Shown here: in pieces, positions 51,942-60,449 of the stretch
Position numbering within the stretch: position 1 is the first letter of the stretch
Layout: the number at the start of each line of letters is the position of its first letter
From: CAIVVT01 sp052145115
GTDB lineage: Bacteria; Acidobacteriota; Terriglobia; Bryobacterales; Bryobacteraceae
Direction: 5' to 3'
Assembly: GCA_052145115.1 (NCBI GenBank)
Contig: JBKQPG010000099.1
Coordinates: 99,726-163,725 of the forward strand
DNA length: 64,000 bases
The notes under the pieces: model-generated
What the model was told of the DNA's origin: nothing
Databases searched by the model: none
What the model saw: only the letters and a program-made list of their open reading frames with translations
Program-made: the position numbers and the translations under genes

Positions 51942-53768
51942 ATGCCACGCCGCGTTCCAGATGGGGCCGTCTACGCCGCCATCGGCTGCTTCTCGGCCGT
52001 GGCGGCGATCCTGGTCTCTTTCACTTCGCTGGGCATCCAGTTCGACAACAACGTCGGCGACTGGCTTTCGCGCCTGCATCCGTTGCGCGCGCCCGCGCGC
52101 CGGGCCGCGGTGCTGGCCTTCGACGAGCGCACGCTGATGGAGTTCGGCGGCATTCGCGATCTGCGCCGCACGCTCGGCCGCGCGCTGGAGCGGCTGGCCG
52201 ATGCGCAACCCGCCGCGGTGGCCGTCGATATCACGCTGGCCGAGCCCGGCGACCCGGCCGCTGACGCCGCTCTGGAACGCGTCTTCGCGCGCCTGCCGCA
52301 CCTGGTTCTGGCGTGCGAAATGACGCCCGACGGCAAGCTGTGGCAGGACCCGCCGCGCGGCTTTGTCAAGCCCGGCGTGGCGCTGGGCCACGTCAACGCG
52401 CTGCCCGGCCCTTACGACGCCATCAATCGCCGCATTGCGCTGGAGCGCGTGGCGGGGCGCGTGCGGCGCTTTGCCATGTCGCTCGAGGCGCTGCGCTCGG
52501 CCACCGGCGCGCGCGCCATCGACAGTTCGCCGACCGATCTCATCGTCGGCCCCATCTTGATCGACTCGCGTTGGGACGAGGGCCGCCCGTTGCGCATCCA
52601 CTATCGCGACCCGTCGCTAATCCCCCACGTCTCCGTCCGCGACTTATTGCACGACCCCTCCGTCGCGCGGCGCCTGGCCGGGCGCGTGGTCTTCACCGGC
52701 GTGACGGCGCAGTCCGCCTCCGATCGTCTTTTTACGCCGCTTTCGACGGACGTCCCGCTGGCCGGCGTGGAGATCCACGCGCAGGCCTTCGAGACCATGA
52801 TCGCGGGCGACTTCCTCGCGGACGCGCCGTTGCTGTGGCCCGTTCTGCTGGCCCTGTTCGGCGCCGCCGCGATCGCGCTGATCTTCGCCCTGGCGTCGCC
52901 GCGCTGGGCCTACGCCTGCGGCGCGGCCGTGGTCCTGCAACTGTGCCTGGCGCCGTGGTTGGTCTTCCGCGAGAACATCGTCCTGAGCGCCGCCGCGCCC
53001 GTCGCCGCGGGGTGGCTGACGTTCCTGGGCGCATTCTCCTATCGCTTTTTCATCGTCGGGCGTCGTCTGGTGACGTCGGAACAGACCTCGCAGCGTTACC
53101 AGAACGCCTTCCGTTTCGTGGCCCACGAGCTGCGCACGCCGCTGACCGCCATTCAGGGCTCGGGCGAATTGTTGACCCGCTACAATTTGCCGGAAGAGAA
53201 GCGCCGCCAGATCGCTGGCACGATTCAGAGCGAGTCGCGCCGCCTGGCGAAGATGATCACGACGTTCCTCGACGTCGAGAAGCTGAGCGCCGGCCAGATG
53301 GAGCTGCGGCGCGAGCAGATCGCGCTGGACCAGCTCATCTCCACCGTGGTCGAACGCGCCCGCCCGCTGGCCGAGCGCAAGCAGATCGCCCTGCGCGCCG
53401 AACCGCCCGCCGGCCTGGCCGTCTCCGGCGACCGCGAATTGCTGGAGTACGCCCTTTACAACCTCGTCACCAACGCCATCAAGTACTCACCGCCGGACAA
53501 GGAGGTGCACGTCGCCGCGACGCTCGGCCACGACAGCGTGACCATCACCGTGCGCGACCAGGGCATCGGCATGGACGAGGACGACCTGAAGCGCCTCTTC
53601 ACGCGCTTCTTCCGCTCCCAGCGCGCCGTCGCCACCGGCGAAACCGGCACCGGCATCGGCCTGGCGATCGTCGATCAGATCGTCACCCAGCACGGCGGGC
53701 GCATCGAAGTGGTCAGCCGGCCGGGCGAAGGGTCGGCGTTCACAGTGCTGCTGCCCCGGAACGGTTAA
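51942..53768 (+). CDS. CHASE2-domain sensor histidine kinase
   Basis: A 608-residue membrane kinase from ATG 51942 (GTG 51936 possible). After one N-terminal span comes an extracytoplasmic CHASE2 domain (VLAFDERTLMEFGGIRDLR, AVAVDITLAEPGDPAADAAL), then three more spans (about 290-370). FRFVAHELRTPLTAIQGSGE contains the phospho-accepting His, and NAIKYSPPDKEVH, VRDQGIGMDEDDL and GTGIGLAIVDQIV form the ATP-binding domain. It is 12 bases before the response-regulator gene and is its likely partner. Signal unknown. Confidence 0.93.
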   Translation: MPRRVPDGAVYAAIGCFSAVAAILVSFTSLGIQFDNNVGDWLSRLHPLRAPARRAAVLAFDERTLMEFGGIRDLRRTLGRALERLADAQPAAVAVDITLAEPGDPAADAALERVFARLPHLVLACEMTPDGKLWQDPPRGFVKPGVALGHVNALPGPYDAINRRIALERVAGRVRRFAMSLEALRSATGARAIDSSPTDLIVGPILIDSRWDEGRPLRIHYRDPSLIPHVSVRDLLHDPSVARRLAGRVVFTGVTAQSASDRLFTPLSTDVPLAGVEIHAQAFETMIAGDFLADAPLLWPVLLALFGAAAIALIFALASPRWAYACGAAVVLQLCLAPWLVFRENIVLSAAAPVAAGWLTFLGAFSYRFFIVGRRLVTSEQTSQRYQNAFRFVAHELRTPLTAIQGSGELLTRYNLPEEKRRQIAGTIQSESRRLAKMITTFLDVEKLSAGQMELRREQIALDQLISTVVERARPLAERKQIALRAEPPAGLAVSGDRELLEYALYNLVTNAIKYSPPDKEVHVAATLGHDSVTITVRDQGIGMDEDDLKRLFTRFFRSQRAVATGETGTGIGLAIVDQIVTQHGGRIEVVSRPGEGSAFTVLLPRNG

Positions 53769-53779
53769 ACTAATATCCG

Positions 53780-55102
53780 ATGACCTCGATCCTTCTGGTG
53801 GAGGACGACGATTCCGTTCGCCAGACCGTCGCCACGTTCCTGGAGCTCGAAGGCTACGCCGTCGACGCCGTGTCTTCGACGCGCGAAGCTTTCGAGAAGC
53901 TCGCACAGGGGAGTTTCCCCGTCGTGGTTTCGGATATCTACATCGACGACCGCACCGGTCTTGACATCCTGGGCGCGGCCCGCGCCGCCGATCCACGCTG
54001 CGCCGTCATTTTGATGTCGGCGCGCGGATCCATGGAAACGGTCATGGCGGGCACCCGTGGGGGCGCATTCGACTACCTGGCCAAGCCTTTCGAGATGGAC
54101 GACCTGCTGGAGATCATCCAGCGCGCCGTCCCGGCCGAATCCGCGGGCCAGGACGACGACGGCGAGGTCGATGCGGAAGAGCCGCTGGACACGGGCATGA
54201 TCGGCTCATCCCCCTCGATGGTCGAGATTTATAAGACCATTTCGCGTGTCGCGCCCACCGATGCGCTGGTGCTGATCGAGGGGGAAACCGGGACCGGCAA
54301 GGAGCTGATCGCGCTGGAGCTGCACAAGAATTCCCCGCGCGCCGCCCGGCCTTTCGTGCCCGTCGATTGCGCCTCGCTGGCGCCGACGTTGATCGAAAGC
54401 GAGCTGTTCGGCGCCATGAAGGGCGCCTACACCGGAGCGCACCAGGACCGCGTCGGCGTCTTCGAGGCGGCCAGCGGCGGCACGGTTTTCCTGGACGAGG
54501 TGGGCGAGGTCGATCTGAATTTCCAGCTCAAGCTGCTGCGCTTTCTGCAGGAGAAAGAGGTTCGCCCGCTGGGCTCCAGCCGGCCGCGCAAGGTCGACGT
54601 GCGGATCGTCGCCGCCACCAACAAGAACCTGCCCAAGATGGTCGAGGAAGGCAAGTTCCGCGAGGACCTGTGGTACCGCCTCAACGTGGTCCGCATCCAG
54701 ATTCCCCCGCTGCGCGAGCGTCCCGGCGATGTGCCGCTGCTGGCCGGCGCCTTCCTCAAGCGCTATAACGAACGCTACCGCCTGGACACGCGCCTGACCG
54801 AAAGCGGACTGCGCGCGCTGTGCGAAACCACCTGGCCGGGCAACGTCCGGCAGCTCCAGCACCTGGTCGAGCGGCTGGTGATTCTCGCCCCGGCGGGCCG
54901 CATCACCGACGATGCCGTCGCCGACGCGTTGCGTTCCTCCCGCACCAGCGCCGATTCGGGTGAGACCCTGGCCGTGGCCGAAGCCGACCAGATCCGCAAG
55001 ATCCTGGCCGCCACCAATGGCAATAAGAGCCGGGCGGCGCGCATCCTGGGCATCGAGCGCAAGACCTTGTACCGCAAGCTCGAGCGGATGGAGCTCGCCT
55101 GA
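53780..55102 (+). CDS. NtrC-type sigma-54-dependent response regulator
   Basis: A 440-residue regulator: receiver domain with Asp52 as phosphate acceptor (VVSDIYIDD) and Lys in YLAKPFEM; AAA+ domain with GETGTGKELIA Walker A, FGAMKGAYTGAHQDR carrying GAYTGA in place of GAFTGA, and VFLDEVGEVDLNFQ Walker B; and a C-terminal Fis-type HTH (NKSRAARILGIERKTLYRKL). It activates sigma-54 promoters when phosphorylated by the CHASE2 kinase. Targets are unknown. Confidence 0.95.
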   Translation: MTSILLVEDDDSVRQTVATFLELEGYAVDAVSSTREAFEKLAQGSFPVVVSDIYIDDRTGLDILGAARAADPRCAVILMSARGSMETVMAGTRGGAFDYLAKPFEMDDLLEIIQRAVPAESAGQDDDGEVDAEEPLDTGMIGSSPSMVEIYKTISRVAPTDALVLIEGETGTGKELIALELHKNSPRAARPFVPVDCASLAPTLIESELFGAMKGAYTGAHQDRVGVFEAASGGTVFLDEVGEVDLNFQLKLLRFLQEKEVRPLGSSRPRKVDVRIVAATNKNLPKMVEEGKFREDLWYRLNVVRIQIPPLRERPGDVPLLAGAFLKRYNERYRLDTRLTESGLRALCETTWPGNVRQLQHLVERLVILAPAGRITDDAVADALRSSRTSADSGETLAVAEADQIRKILAATNGNKSRAARILGIERKTLYRKLERMELA

Positions 55103-55250
55103 CGGCCCGGCCGGCCGCGCGTCTCACTTCTAACTGATTGATTTTGTTATAAAAGATTTTCTGTCAATGCAGGGCAAACGAGCATAGAATAAAGCTGCTC
55201 GGTATCGAAGGAAAGTTGCCTTCAACCCGTTCCAAGGGAGGTACGAGTCT

Positions 55251-55400
55251 ATGTTCGAAACCCTCGACGAGCATATGAAGCACGACGACGCGCAGTCCAG
55301 CACCCCGCGTGAGCGGATCATGAAGTGGGTTCTGATCGTCGTGGTTTCCATCGCGCTGTTCGGCGGACTCATTTGGGGCGTCCACTTCTTCAGCACCTAA
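55251..55400 (+). CDS. Small membrane protein (49 aa)
   Basis: A short gene with AAGGGAGG 9 bases before the ATG and a strong intrinsic terminator 29 bases after the TAA. The 49-residue product has a polar N-terminal half with a His/Asp cluster and one membrane span (WVLIVVVSIALFGGLIWGV) near the C-terminus. No family recognised. It lies downstream of the two-component genes and may be one of their outputs (inference). Confidence 0.7.
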   Translation: MFETLDEHMKHDDAQSSTPRERIMKWVLIVVVSIALFGGLIWGVHFFST

Positions 55401-55428
55401 CCACCGGTAAATCAACGTCAAATAGGTA

Positions 55429-55460
55429 GAGGGGCGTCCGGCGACGCCCCTCTTTTGCTT
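55429..55460 (+). terminator. Intrinsic terminator
   Basis: GAGGGGCGTC-CGGC-GACGCCCCTC forms a perfect 10-bp stem with a 4-base loop, followed by TTTTGCTT. It ends the 55251-55400 gene and could also act on the converging minus gene. Confidence 0.9.
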
Positions 55461-55496
55461 GTTCCGCCAGTTTTCGCAGGCCTGCCGATGGGTGCC

Positions 55497-55991
55497 TTAA
55501 TACGCTCCCGCCGGGACCGGCCCCGCCGGTCCGAGCCGCTGCATCACCGCCAGCACTCGTTGAACGTATTCCTTCCGTGGGTTGTAAGTCCACAGAATCT
55601 CGTCCAGGGTTCCTTTACCCTTGTAAAGGTAGGAATTCTTCAGACGGGATGCAACGTTGTAGATGCCTTCCCGGGTGGTCCGGAAACGCACCTTGCAGTT
55701 GCCCCATCCGAAGATGTTGTTGTTACGCGCCTGCTTGCCGCCGCCGCTCTCTACCAGAGAGAGACTCGGCAACAGGCGCCAGTCTAATCCGTTCTGGTCC
55801 GCCGCCATCAGGAAGTCCTGGGCGAATTCATGTGCCGGAGAGTTATTCCTCAGGAAAAACTCCTTGATCATGATCCACCGGGCATCCGCTCGAGCGATCA
55901 TCTTGACATGCACTGGGTCGGGATCGGCGAGGGCCGGCACTGCCAGCAGACCCGCTGCCACCACCAAACCACGTGAAAAAGATTTCGTCAT
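55497..55991 (-). CDS. Secreted lysozyme-like/glucosaminidase-type cell-wall hydrolase
   Basis: A 164-residue protein with a signal peptide (LVVAAGLLAVPALA). The mature part is a compact lysozyme-like fold: LDWRLLPSLSLVESGGGKQ with candidate catalytic Glu81, NNIFGWGNC (as in bacteriophage endolysins and glucosaminidases), and a helical end. It probably cleaves peptidoglycan in the periplasm. A 230-base structured leader precedes the gene. Confidence 0.85.
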   Translation of the reverse strand: MTKSFSRGLVVAAGLLAVPALADPDPVHVKMIARADARWIMIKEFFLRNNSPAHEFAQDFLMAADQNGLDWRLLPSLSLVESGGGKQARNNNIFGWGNCKVRFRTTREGIYNVASRLKNSYLYKGKGTLDEILWTYNPRKEYVQRVLAVMQRLGPAGPVPAGAY

Positions 55992-56339
55992 GCGTGAACC
56001 GCATACCTCCGTGTCTTTAATTCTTATCGGGGAAATCTCGGTCGACGGCCCGTCTTTCGGGATCCGCCACGGATGAAAAGGGGTGCCGGGATTGCGGCCG
56101 CCGGTCGACTTGGCCGGGCGTCCTGCCCCCGCAACCCCTGCGAGCAGGGATTACAGAACAAGCATGAAAGTAATAGTAACATAAATCCGGCTTCTAAAAA
56201 CGCTTCTTAATCTGATTGCGAACAAACGGCGAAATAATCCGCCGCCGCCAAGGCCCCTGTAATCGGACCTCTAGCGGTCCGTGCTTGTGATAACGTGAGA
56301 GTTTCCGAATACGATAAGCGAAGTCCAACAGGAGGCCGC
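55992..56339. promoter_or_regulatory. Structured leader upstream of the lysozyme-like gene
   Basis: Read on the minus strand from about 56190 down to 55992, the region contains nested stems: GGGGT pairs with ACCCC, GCGG with CCGC, and GCCCGGCC with a nearby complement, separated by short loops, before GGAGG and the ATG. A TACTAT sequence near 56180 could be the -10. I compared it by eye with the c-di-AMP (ydaO) riboswitch, known before cell-wall genes, and its conserved blocks are not present. Unidentified cis-RNA is the best description. No protein gene is seen on the plus strand before 56340. Confidence 0.45.
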
Positions 56340-56636
56340 ATGGATGCCCTGGGCATGATTGAAACGAAGGGCCTGACCGGCGCGATTGAAGCTGCCGATG
56401 CGATGGTGAAAACGGCCAACGTCACACTGACCGGCAAGGAGTACGTCGGCGCGGCTTATGTGATGGTGACCTGCCGGGGCGACGTCGGAGCCGTCAAGGC
56501 CGCTACGGACGCCGGAGCCGCTGCCGCCCGCCGGGTCGGGGAACTCATCTCGGTGCACGTGATCCCCAATCCGCACAGCGACGTCGAGAAGGTCCTTCCC
56601 GGACAGAAGAAGAACGACAAACCGGCCCACGGATGA
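56340..56636 (+). CDS. Bacterial microcompartment shell protein (BMC-H)
   Basis: A 98-residue protein from ATG 56340 with AGGAGG just upstream. ALGMIETKGLTGAIEAADAMVKTANVTL and YVMVTCRGDVGAVKAATDAGA match the BMC domain of hexameric shell proteins (CcmK/PduA/EutM). VHVIPNPHSDVEKVLP is the usual C-terminal strand. Hexamers tile the shell of a protein organelle. It leads a short operon with the Ala/Pro-linked protein and an unknown protein; no other shell, pentamer or core enzyme genes are visible. Confidence 0.93.
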   Translation: MDALGMIETKGLTGAIEAADAMVKTANVTLTGKEYVGAAYVMVTCRGDVGAVKAATDAGAAAARRVGELISVHVIPNPHSDVEKVLPGQKKNDKPAHG

Positions 56637-56707
56637 TCGTCCGCGCGAGGTTGCTCCCCGCGGCCGTCCCGGCCCGCCGTCGGAATTGAATTCGTGGAGG
56701 CGTTTCC

Positions 56708-57226
56708 ATGGCCTACAATCTGGACCCGGTTTCCCTGGCAGCGGTCCGGAGCAAGCTCGAAAAGACACCCGCGGCCGCCCCGGCGCCAGCCGGCCAGGAC
56801 CGGCAACAGGTGGACTCCATCGTCCAGGCGGTTACCGCCGCCGTCGACCGTTATCTGGCCCAGCGCGGCGCCGCCCCCGGCGCGGCACCGGCGCCCGCCC
56901 CGGTCTCCCGCCCGGCCCTGCACGATGCCGTCGCCGGCGTGGTCGATCGCTACCTCGAACAAAACCGTCCCGCGCCGCCCGCCCCCGCCTGCGCCTGCGG
57001 CCTGGCGCCTCGCGCTGCGGATGCCGACGCGGCCGCGCCCGCGGCTCCCAGGAAAGTGGAACCCCCCGCTCCGCAGGTCACCATCGTCGATTTCGTCTGC
57101 GAAAGCGATGTGCGCGCCGCCATGCTGCACGGCCGGAAGATCTTCATCGGACCCCGGACCATCGTCACCCCCAGCGCGCGCGAGCTCGCCGCTCCGGGCG
57201 AGATCCTGGTCCGGGCCGAGCGCTAG
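56708..57226 (+). CDS. Microcompartment-associated protein with tandem amphipathic helices
   Basis: A 172-residue protein with GGAGG before the ATG. Two similar helices, QVDSIVQAVTAAVDRYLAQ (about 35-52) and LHDAVAGVVDRYLEQ (about 71-85), with a possible third at 4-20, are separated by Ala/Pro linkers; such short amphipathic helices are typical encapsulation peptides. The C-terminal domain (about 122-172) ends GRKIFIGPRTIVTPSAREL. It follows the shell gene by 71 bases. A scaffold or cargo-recruiting role is inferred. Confidence 0.65.
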   Translation: MAYNLDPVSLAAVRSKLEKTPAAAPAPAGQDRQQVDSIVQAVTAAVDRYLAQRGAAPGAAPAPAPVSRPALHDAVAGVVDRYLEQNRPAPPAPACACGLAPRAADADAAAPAAPRKVEPPAPQVTIVDFVCESDVRAAMLHGRKIFIGPRTIVTPSARELAAPGEILVRAER

Positions 57227-57244
57227 GCCGCCGGAGGAATGCCC

Positions 57245-57733
57245 ATGCAATCCAACCTTGATACGCTGTCCCAGGAAATCCAGCACTACCTCACGTCGGA
57301 GCACTTCCTCGTCTTCCACAGCCTGAGCCGCGCCGAGGAAGAATCCTCGATGATCTTCTGGGACGCCGAGCGCCAGCCCGACTATAAGGCCTTCCTGGAC
57401 TGCGCGCTCCAGCTCGGCGTGCGCCTGGTCCACCTCCACGTGCGCGAGTTCTCGCTGCAGCACCGCGAGGAAGCGCTCGAACATCTGGAAGACTGCGACT
57501 TGCCGCGCGAGGAAAAGCGCGCCCTGGAAAAGCGCATCCAGGAGCTCGCCATCTACGAGGGCCTCACCTGCGCCATCGAACTCTCCTACGACTTTGACAG
57601 CCGCATCTACATCTTCGACCTGCGCACCGACTGGTACGACGAATGGCACGACGTGCTCGACGAAATTGAAGACGCCGTCCCGCCCGAGCAAGAGGACGAG
57701 CCGTACGGCGGCGGTTACTACTCGAACAACTGA
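57245..57733 (+). CDS. Acidic protein of unknown function
   Basis: A 162-residue acidic protein from ATG 57245, chosen because GGAGG is 7 bases before it. It has a helical middle rich in charged residues (REEALEHLEDCDLPREEKRALEKR), an aromatic/acidic end (DWYDEWHDVLDEIED) and a Gly/Tyr/Asn tail. No domain is recognised. It lies between the microcompartment gene and recJ, 6 bases before recJ. Confidence 0.7.
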   Translation: MQSNLDTLSQEIQHYLTSEHFLVFHSLSRAEEESSMIFWDAERQPDYKAFLDCALQLGVRLVHLHVREFSLQHREEALEHLEDCDLPREEKRALEKRIQELAIYEGLTCAIELSYDFDSRIYIFDLRTDWYDEWHDVLDEIEDAVPPEQEDEPYGGGYYSNN

Positions 57734-57739
57734 GACGCC

Positions 57740-59482
57740 ATGGCCAGTCCGGCGCGCTGGAAGCTCAGCTCAGTCCCTGAAGATGCGGCCCGCGATCTGG
57801 CCCGCGCCTGCGGACTCGGGCTCCCCGCGGCGCGCGTCCTGTGGGCCCGCGGACTGCGCGATGAGCCCGCCGTCCGCCTCTTCCTGCGCCCCGAACTGCG
57901 CCACCTCCACGACCCCTTTTTGATGCTCGGCATGGAGCGCGCCGTCGAGCGCCTGCGCCGCGCCGTCGCCGGCCGCGAGTCCATCATGCTGTACGGCGAC
58001 TACGACGTCGACGGCATCTCCAGCGTGGTCCTCGTGCTCACCATGCTGCGTCTCATGGGTCACGACGCCACGTTTCACGTCCCCGACCGCCTCAAGGACG
58101 GCTACGGGATGCGCGCCTCGGTGATTGACGACGCCGCGCGCCAGGGCATCCGTCTCGTCGTCAGCCTCGACACCGGCATCCGCGCCGTCGAGCCCATCGC
58201 CCGCGCCCGCGAGCTGGGCATCGACATCATCGTCACCGACCACCATCTGCCCGAGGAAGGCCTCCCGGCCGCTTACGCCATCCTCAACCCCAACCAGCCC
58301 GATTGCCCCTATCCCAACAAGGGACTGTGTGGCGCGGGCGTCGCTCTAAAGCTCATTCAGGGCCTCATGGAGCGCGAGAGCTGGTCGCCCCATCGCATCA
58401 GCCGCTTCGCCGATTCCTTCCTCGTCATGGCCGCCATTGCCACCGTCGCCGACGTCGTTCCGCTCACCGGCGAGAATCGCATCATCGTCAAGCGCGGCCT
58501 GGAGCGCATCACCCGCACCTCCAACCCCGGCCTGAAGGCGCTGCTCACTGTCGGCGGCATCGAGCCCGGCGCCGCCGTCTCCACCTCCGACGTCGGCTTC
58601 CGCATCGCCCCGCGCATCAACGCCGCCGGACGCATGGACAATGCCAGCGACGTCGTCGAAATGTTTATGACCCAGGACGAAGAGCGCGCCCGCTCCATCG
58701 CCACCCGCCTCGAGGGCCTGAATGTCGATCGCCAGAAGGCCGGCGACGACGTTGTCCGCGACATCCGCGAAGCCCTCGCCGGCCAGGAGCCTGCCCCCGG
58801 CCAGGCCGGCCTGGTGTTTTACAATCCCGCCTGGCACCGCGGTGTGGTCGGCATCGTCGCCAGCCGTGTCGTCGAGATGTACCACCGCCCCGCGCTGGTG
58901 CTCGGCCGCGACGAGCACACCGGCTACGTCCAGGGCTCCGGCCGCTCCATTCCCTCTTTCCATCTGCTCGGCGCGCTGGAGTCCATCGCCGACGTCTTCG
59001 TGCGCTTCGGCGGCCACCGCCAGGCGGTCGGCGTGACGCTCGAGGAATCGCGGGTCGACGAACTCCGCCAGCGCTTCAACGCTGTCGCTCAGGAACGGCT
59101 CTCCCCCGACGACCTTCAGAGAGAATTGGAGATCGACGCCGAGCTGAAGCTGGAGGAGCTGGACGACGCCTCAGCCGCCGAGGTCCTGCAGCTCGCTCCC
59201 TTCGGCCTCGACAACCCCCCGCCGCTGTTCCTCGTCCGCAACGTCGAATCGCGCCAGCCGCCGGAGATTTTCGGGCGCGAATCCGAGCATCTCCGCCTGC
59301 GCCTTTATGCGGAGAATTCGTGCCAATTCGCCAAGGCCTGGCGCTTCGCCCCGCGCGCCGCCGAATTCGACCCCGGCCGCCGCATCGACGTCGTCTTCTC
59401 GATCGACGCCGATACCTACGGCCTCAAGCGCGGCTACGCCGGCTGGGGCGTCACCGTGCGCGACGCGCGTCCGGCGGAATGA
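57740..59482 (+). CDS. recJ: Single-stranded-DNA-specific exonuclease RecJ
   Basis: A 580-residue DHH-family 5'-to-3' exonuclease. MLYGDYDVDGISS and VVSLDTGIRAVEPIARARELGIDIIVTDHHLPEEG contain the catalytic Asp and DHH motifs, RIAPRINAAGRMDNASDVVEMF marks the linker region, and QGSGRSIPSFHLLGAL with FVRFGGHRQAVGVTL the DHHA1 domain. It is used in recombination and mismatch repair. It follows the unknown acidic gene by 6 bases. Confidence 0.96.
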   Translation: MASPARWKLSSVPEDAARDLARACGLGLPAARVLWARGLRDEPAVRLFLRPELRHLHDPFLMLGMERAVERLRRAVAGRESIMLYGDYDVDGISSVVLVLTMLRLMGHDATFHVPDRLKDGYGMRASVIDDAARQGIRLVVSLDTGIRAVEPIARARELGIDIIVTDHHLPEEGLPAAYAILNPNQPDCPYPNKGLCGAGVALKLIQGLMERESWSPHRISRFADSFLVMAAIATVADVVPLTGENRIIVKRGLERITRTSNPGLKALLTVGGIEPGAAVSTSDVGFRIAPRINAAGRMDNASDVVEMFMTQDEERARSIATRLEGLNVDRQKAGDDVVRDIREALAGQEPAPGQAGLVFYNPAWHRGVVGIVASRVVEMYHRPALVLGRDEHTGYVQGSGRSIPSFHLLGALESIADVFVRFGGHRQAVGVTLEESRVDELRQRFNAVAQERLSPDDLQRELEIDAELKLEELDDASAAEVLQLAPFGLDNPPPLFLVRNVESRQPPEIFGRESEHLRLRLYAENSCQFAKAWRFAPRAAEFDPGRRIDVVFSIDADTYGLKRGYAGWGVTVRDARPAE

Positions 59483-59881
59483 GTCCGCGGACGCTGGCCG
59501 CTAGACCTGTTCCGGAATAAGTGTAGCCCCTCGCGTCCGGTCGCAATGAGGCCGCTCCCGGATGGGGACACCGAGGGCCACGGCGCTGGATTGACAGCCT
59601 CTGAACGTCGCCCCGAGGGAACCCCAGCGTGCCGCGGCGGCACGCGCAGAGTGTCCCCTCCCCCCCACCCAACCCGCGCCGGCCGAGTTCACAGAAACTG
59701 CCAGAGCCGTGGCGCGTTTTGCGCGGCCGCACTGCTGCCTCAAGCAGATGGTGTCTTCGCTGAGACATCCCCTTTTCGCTCCGCGCGGCGCCCGAGTCCC
59801 ATCCCTTCAGCGATAATGGGGTTGGTGCTACTCGTGCACTGACGACCACGTCGCCCACAGCCCCTTGCGGGGCCGCGAGGA
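59483..59881. other. Gene-free stretch after recJ
   Basis: No convincing gene. Open frames on the minus strand are recJ-antisense extensions with Arg/Pro-rich content. The stretch ends at the inverted-repeat element. Confidence 0.4.
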
Positions 59882-59963
59882 TTAGCCTGGATGTTTCACT
59901 TGCGATCGCAGCGAGGCGCGATGAGAGCGCCGCAGCCGATGGTTGGTGAAATATCCGGGTTAG
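59882..59963. mobile_element. MITE-like inverted-repeat element (82 bp)
   Basis: The ends TTAGCCTGGATGTTTCAC (59882-59899) and GTGAAATATCCGGGTTAG (59946-59963) form an 18-bp imperfect inverted repeat (about 13-15 of 18 positions matching). The inside is short and GC-rich with no gene. Such ends are those of small non-autonomous insertion elements. It adjoins the ribosome site of the next gene. Confidence 0.5.
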
Positions 59964-59975
59964 GAAAGGGCACAC

Positions 59976-60203
59976 ATGAACAAGCGATTGTTGAAGCGCC
60001 ATAAGCGCCAGGTTGCACGCGCGCATCAACGCGTCAAACTTTCCGAACCGGACGTCAGAACGCCGGAACAAGTGCGGGCCGACCGCGAGGCCAGCCGCCC
60101 GGAGGGCGCGTGGCGCGGCGGCTCGGGCGCGAACTACTCGGGGCCGTCAGTTCACAATTCGGCCGCTCCCTCCACGGGCAGCCAGGCCAAAGGCGAGGGC
60201 TAG
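59976..60203 (+). CDS. Small basic hypothetical protein
   Basis: A 75-residue protein with AGGAAAGG before the ATG. A basic N-terminal part (KRLLKRHKRQVARAHQR) is followed by a Glu/Asp/Arg and then a Ser/Gly-rich tail. It is very hydrophilic and may bind nucleic acid. No family recognised. The ribosome site supports it, and its start directly follows the inverted-repeat element. Confidence 0.55.
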   Translation: MNKRLLKRHKRQVARAHQRVKLSEPDVRTPEQVRADREASRPEGAWRGGSGANYSGPSVHNSAAPSTGSQAKGEG

Positions 60204-60206
60204 GCC

Positions 60207-60398
60207 ATGCTGAACTTGCTCACCCGGCTGTTCTCCAGGTCCTGCCCGTATTGCCGCTCCGTCGAGTTCCGCGGCGTGGGCGTTCGGAACTTCATGGAGG
60301 AGACCTTCTTCTGGCTCCTGCACCCCTACCGCTGCGACTTTTGCGGCCACCACTTCTTCCTGTTCCGGTGGATGGCTCCCGTCGCCGGGACTGCCTGA
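60207..60398 (+). CDS. Small zinc-ribbon protein
   Basis: A 63-residue protein with two Cys pairs, CPYC and CDFC, separated by about 30 residues including HPYR and a hydrophobic WLLHPYRCDFCGHHFFLF. It has the shape of a zinc ribbon. It begins 3 bases after the previous gene, with GGCGAGG as ribosome site, so the two are likely an operon. Function unknown. Confidence 0.65.
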   Translation: MLNLLTRLFSRSCPYCRSVEFRGVGVRNFMEETFFWLLHPYRCDFCGHHFFLFRWMAPVAGTA

Positions 60399-60449
60399 GC
60401 GCCGGCCTGCGCCGGCCGAGCCTCGCGCGCGGCGGAGACGATCGCGCGG

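Noticed and set aside
55992..56200. c-di-AMP (ydaO) or cobalamin riboswitch
   Set aside because: The conserved blocks of either class could not be found by eye on either strand.
59451..60071. Long minus-strand open frame after recJ
   Set aside because: Arg/Pro-rich composition, antisense to recJ end and to the small basic gene, no motif or ribosome site.
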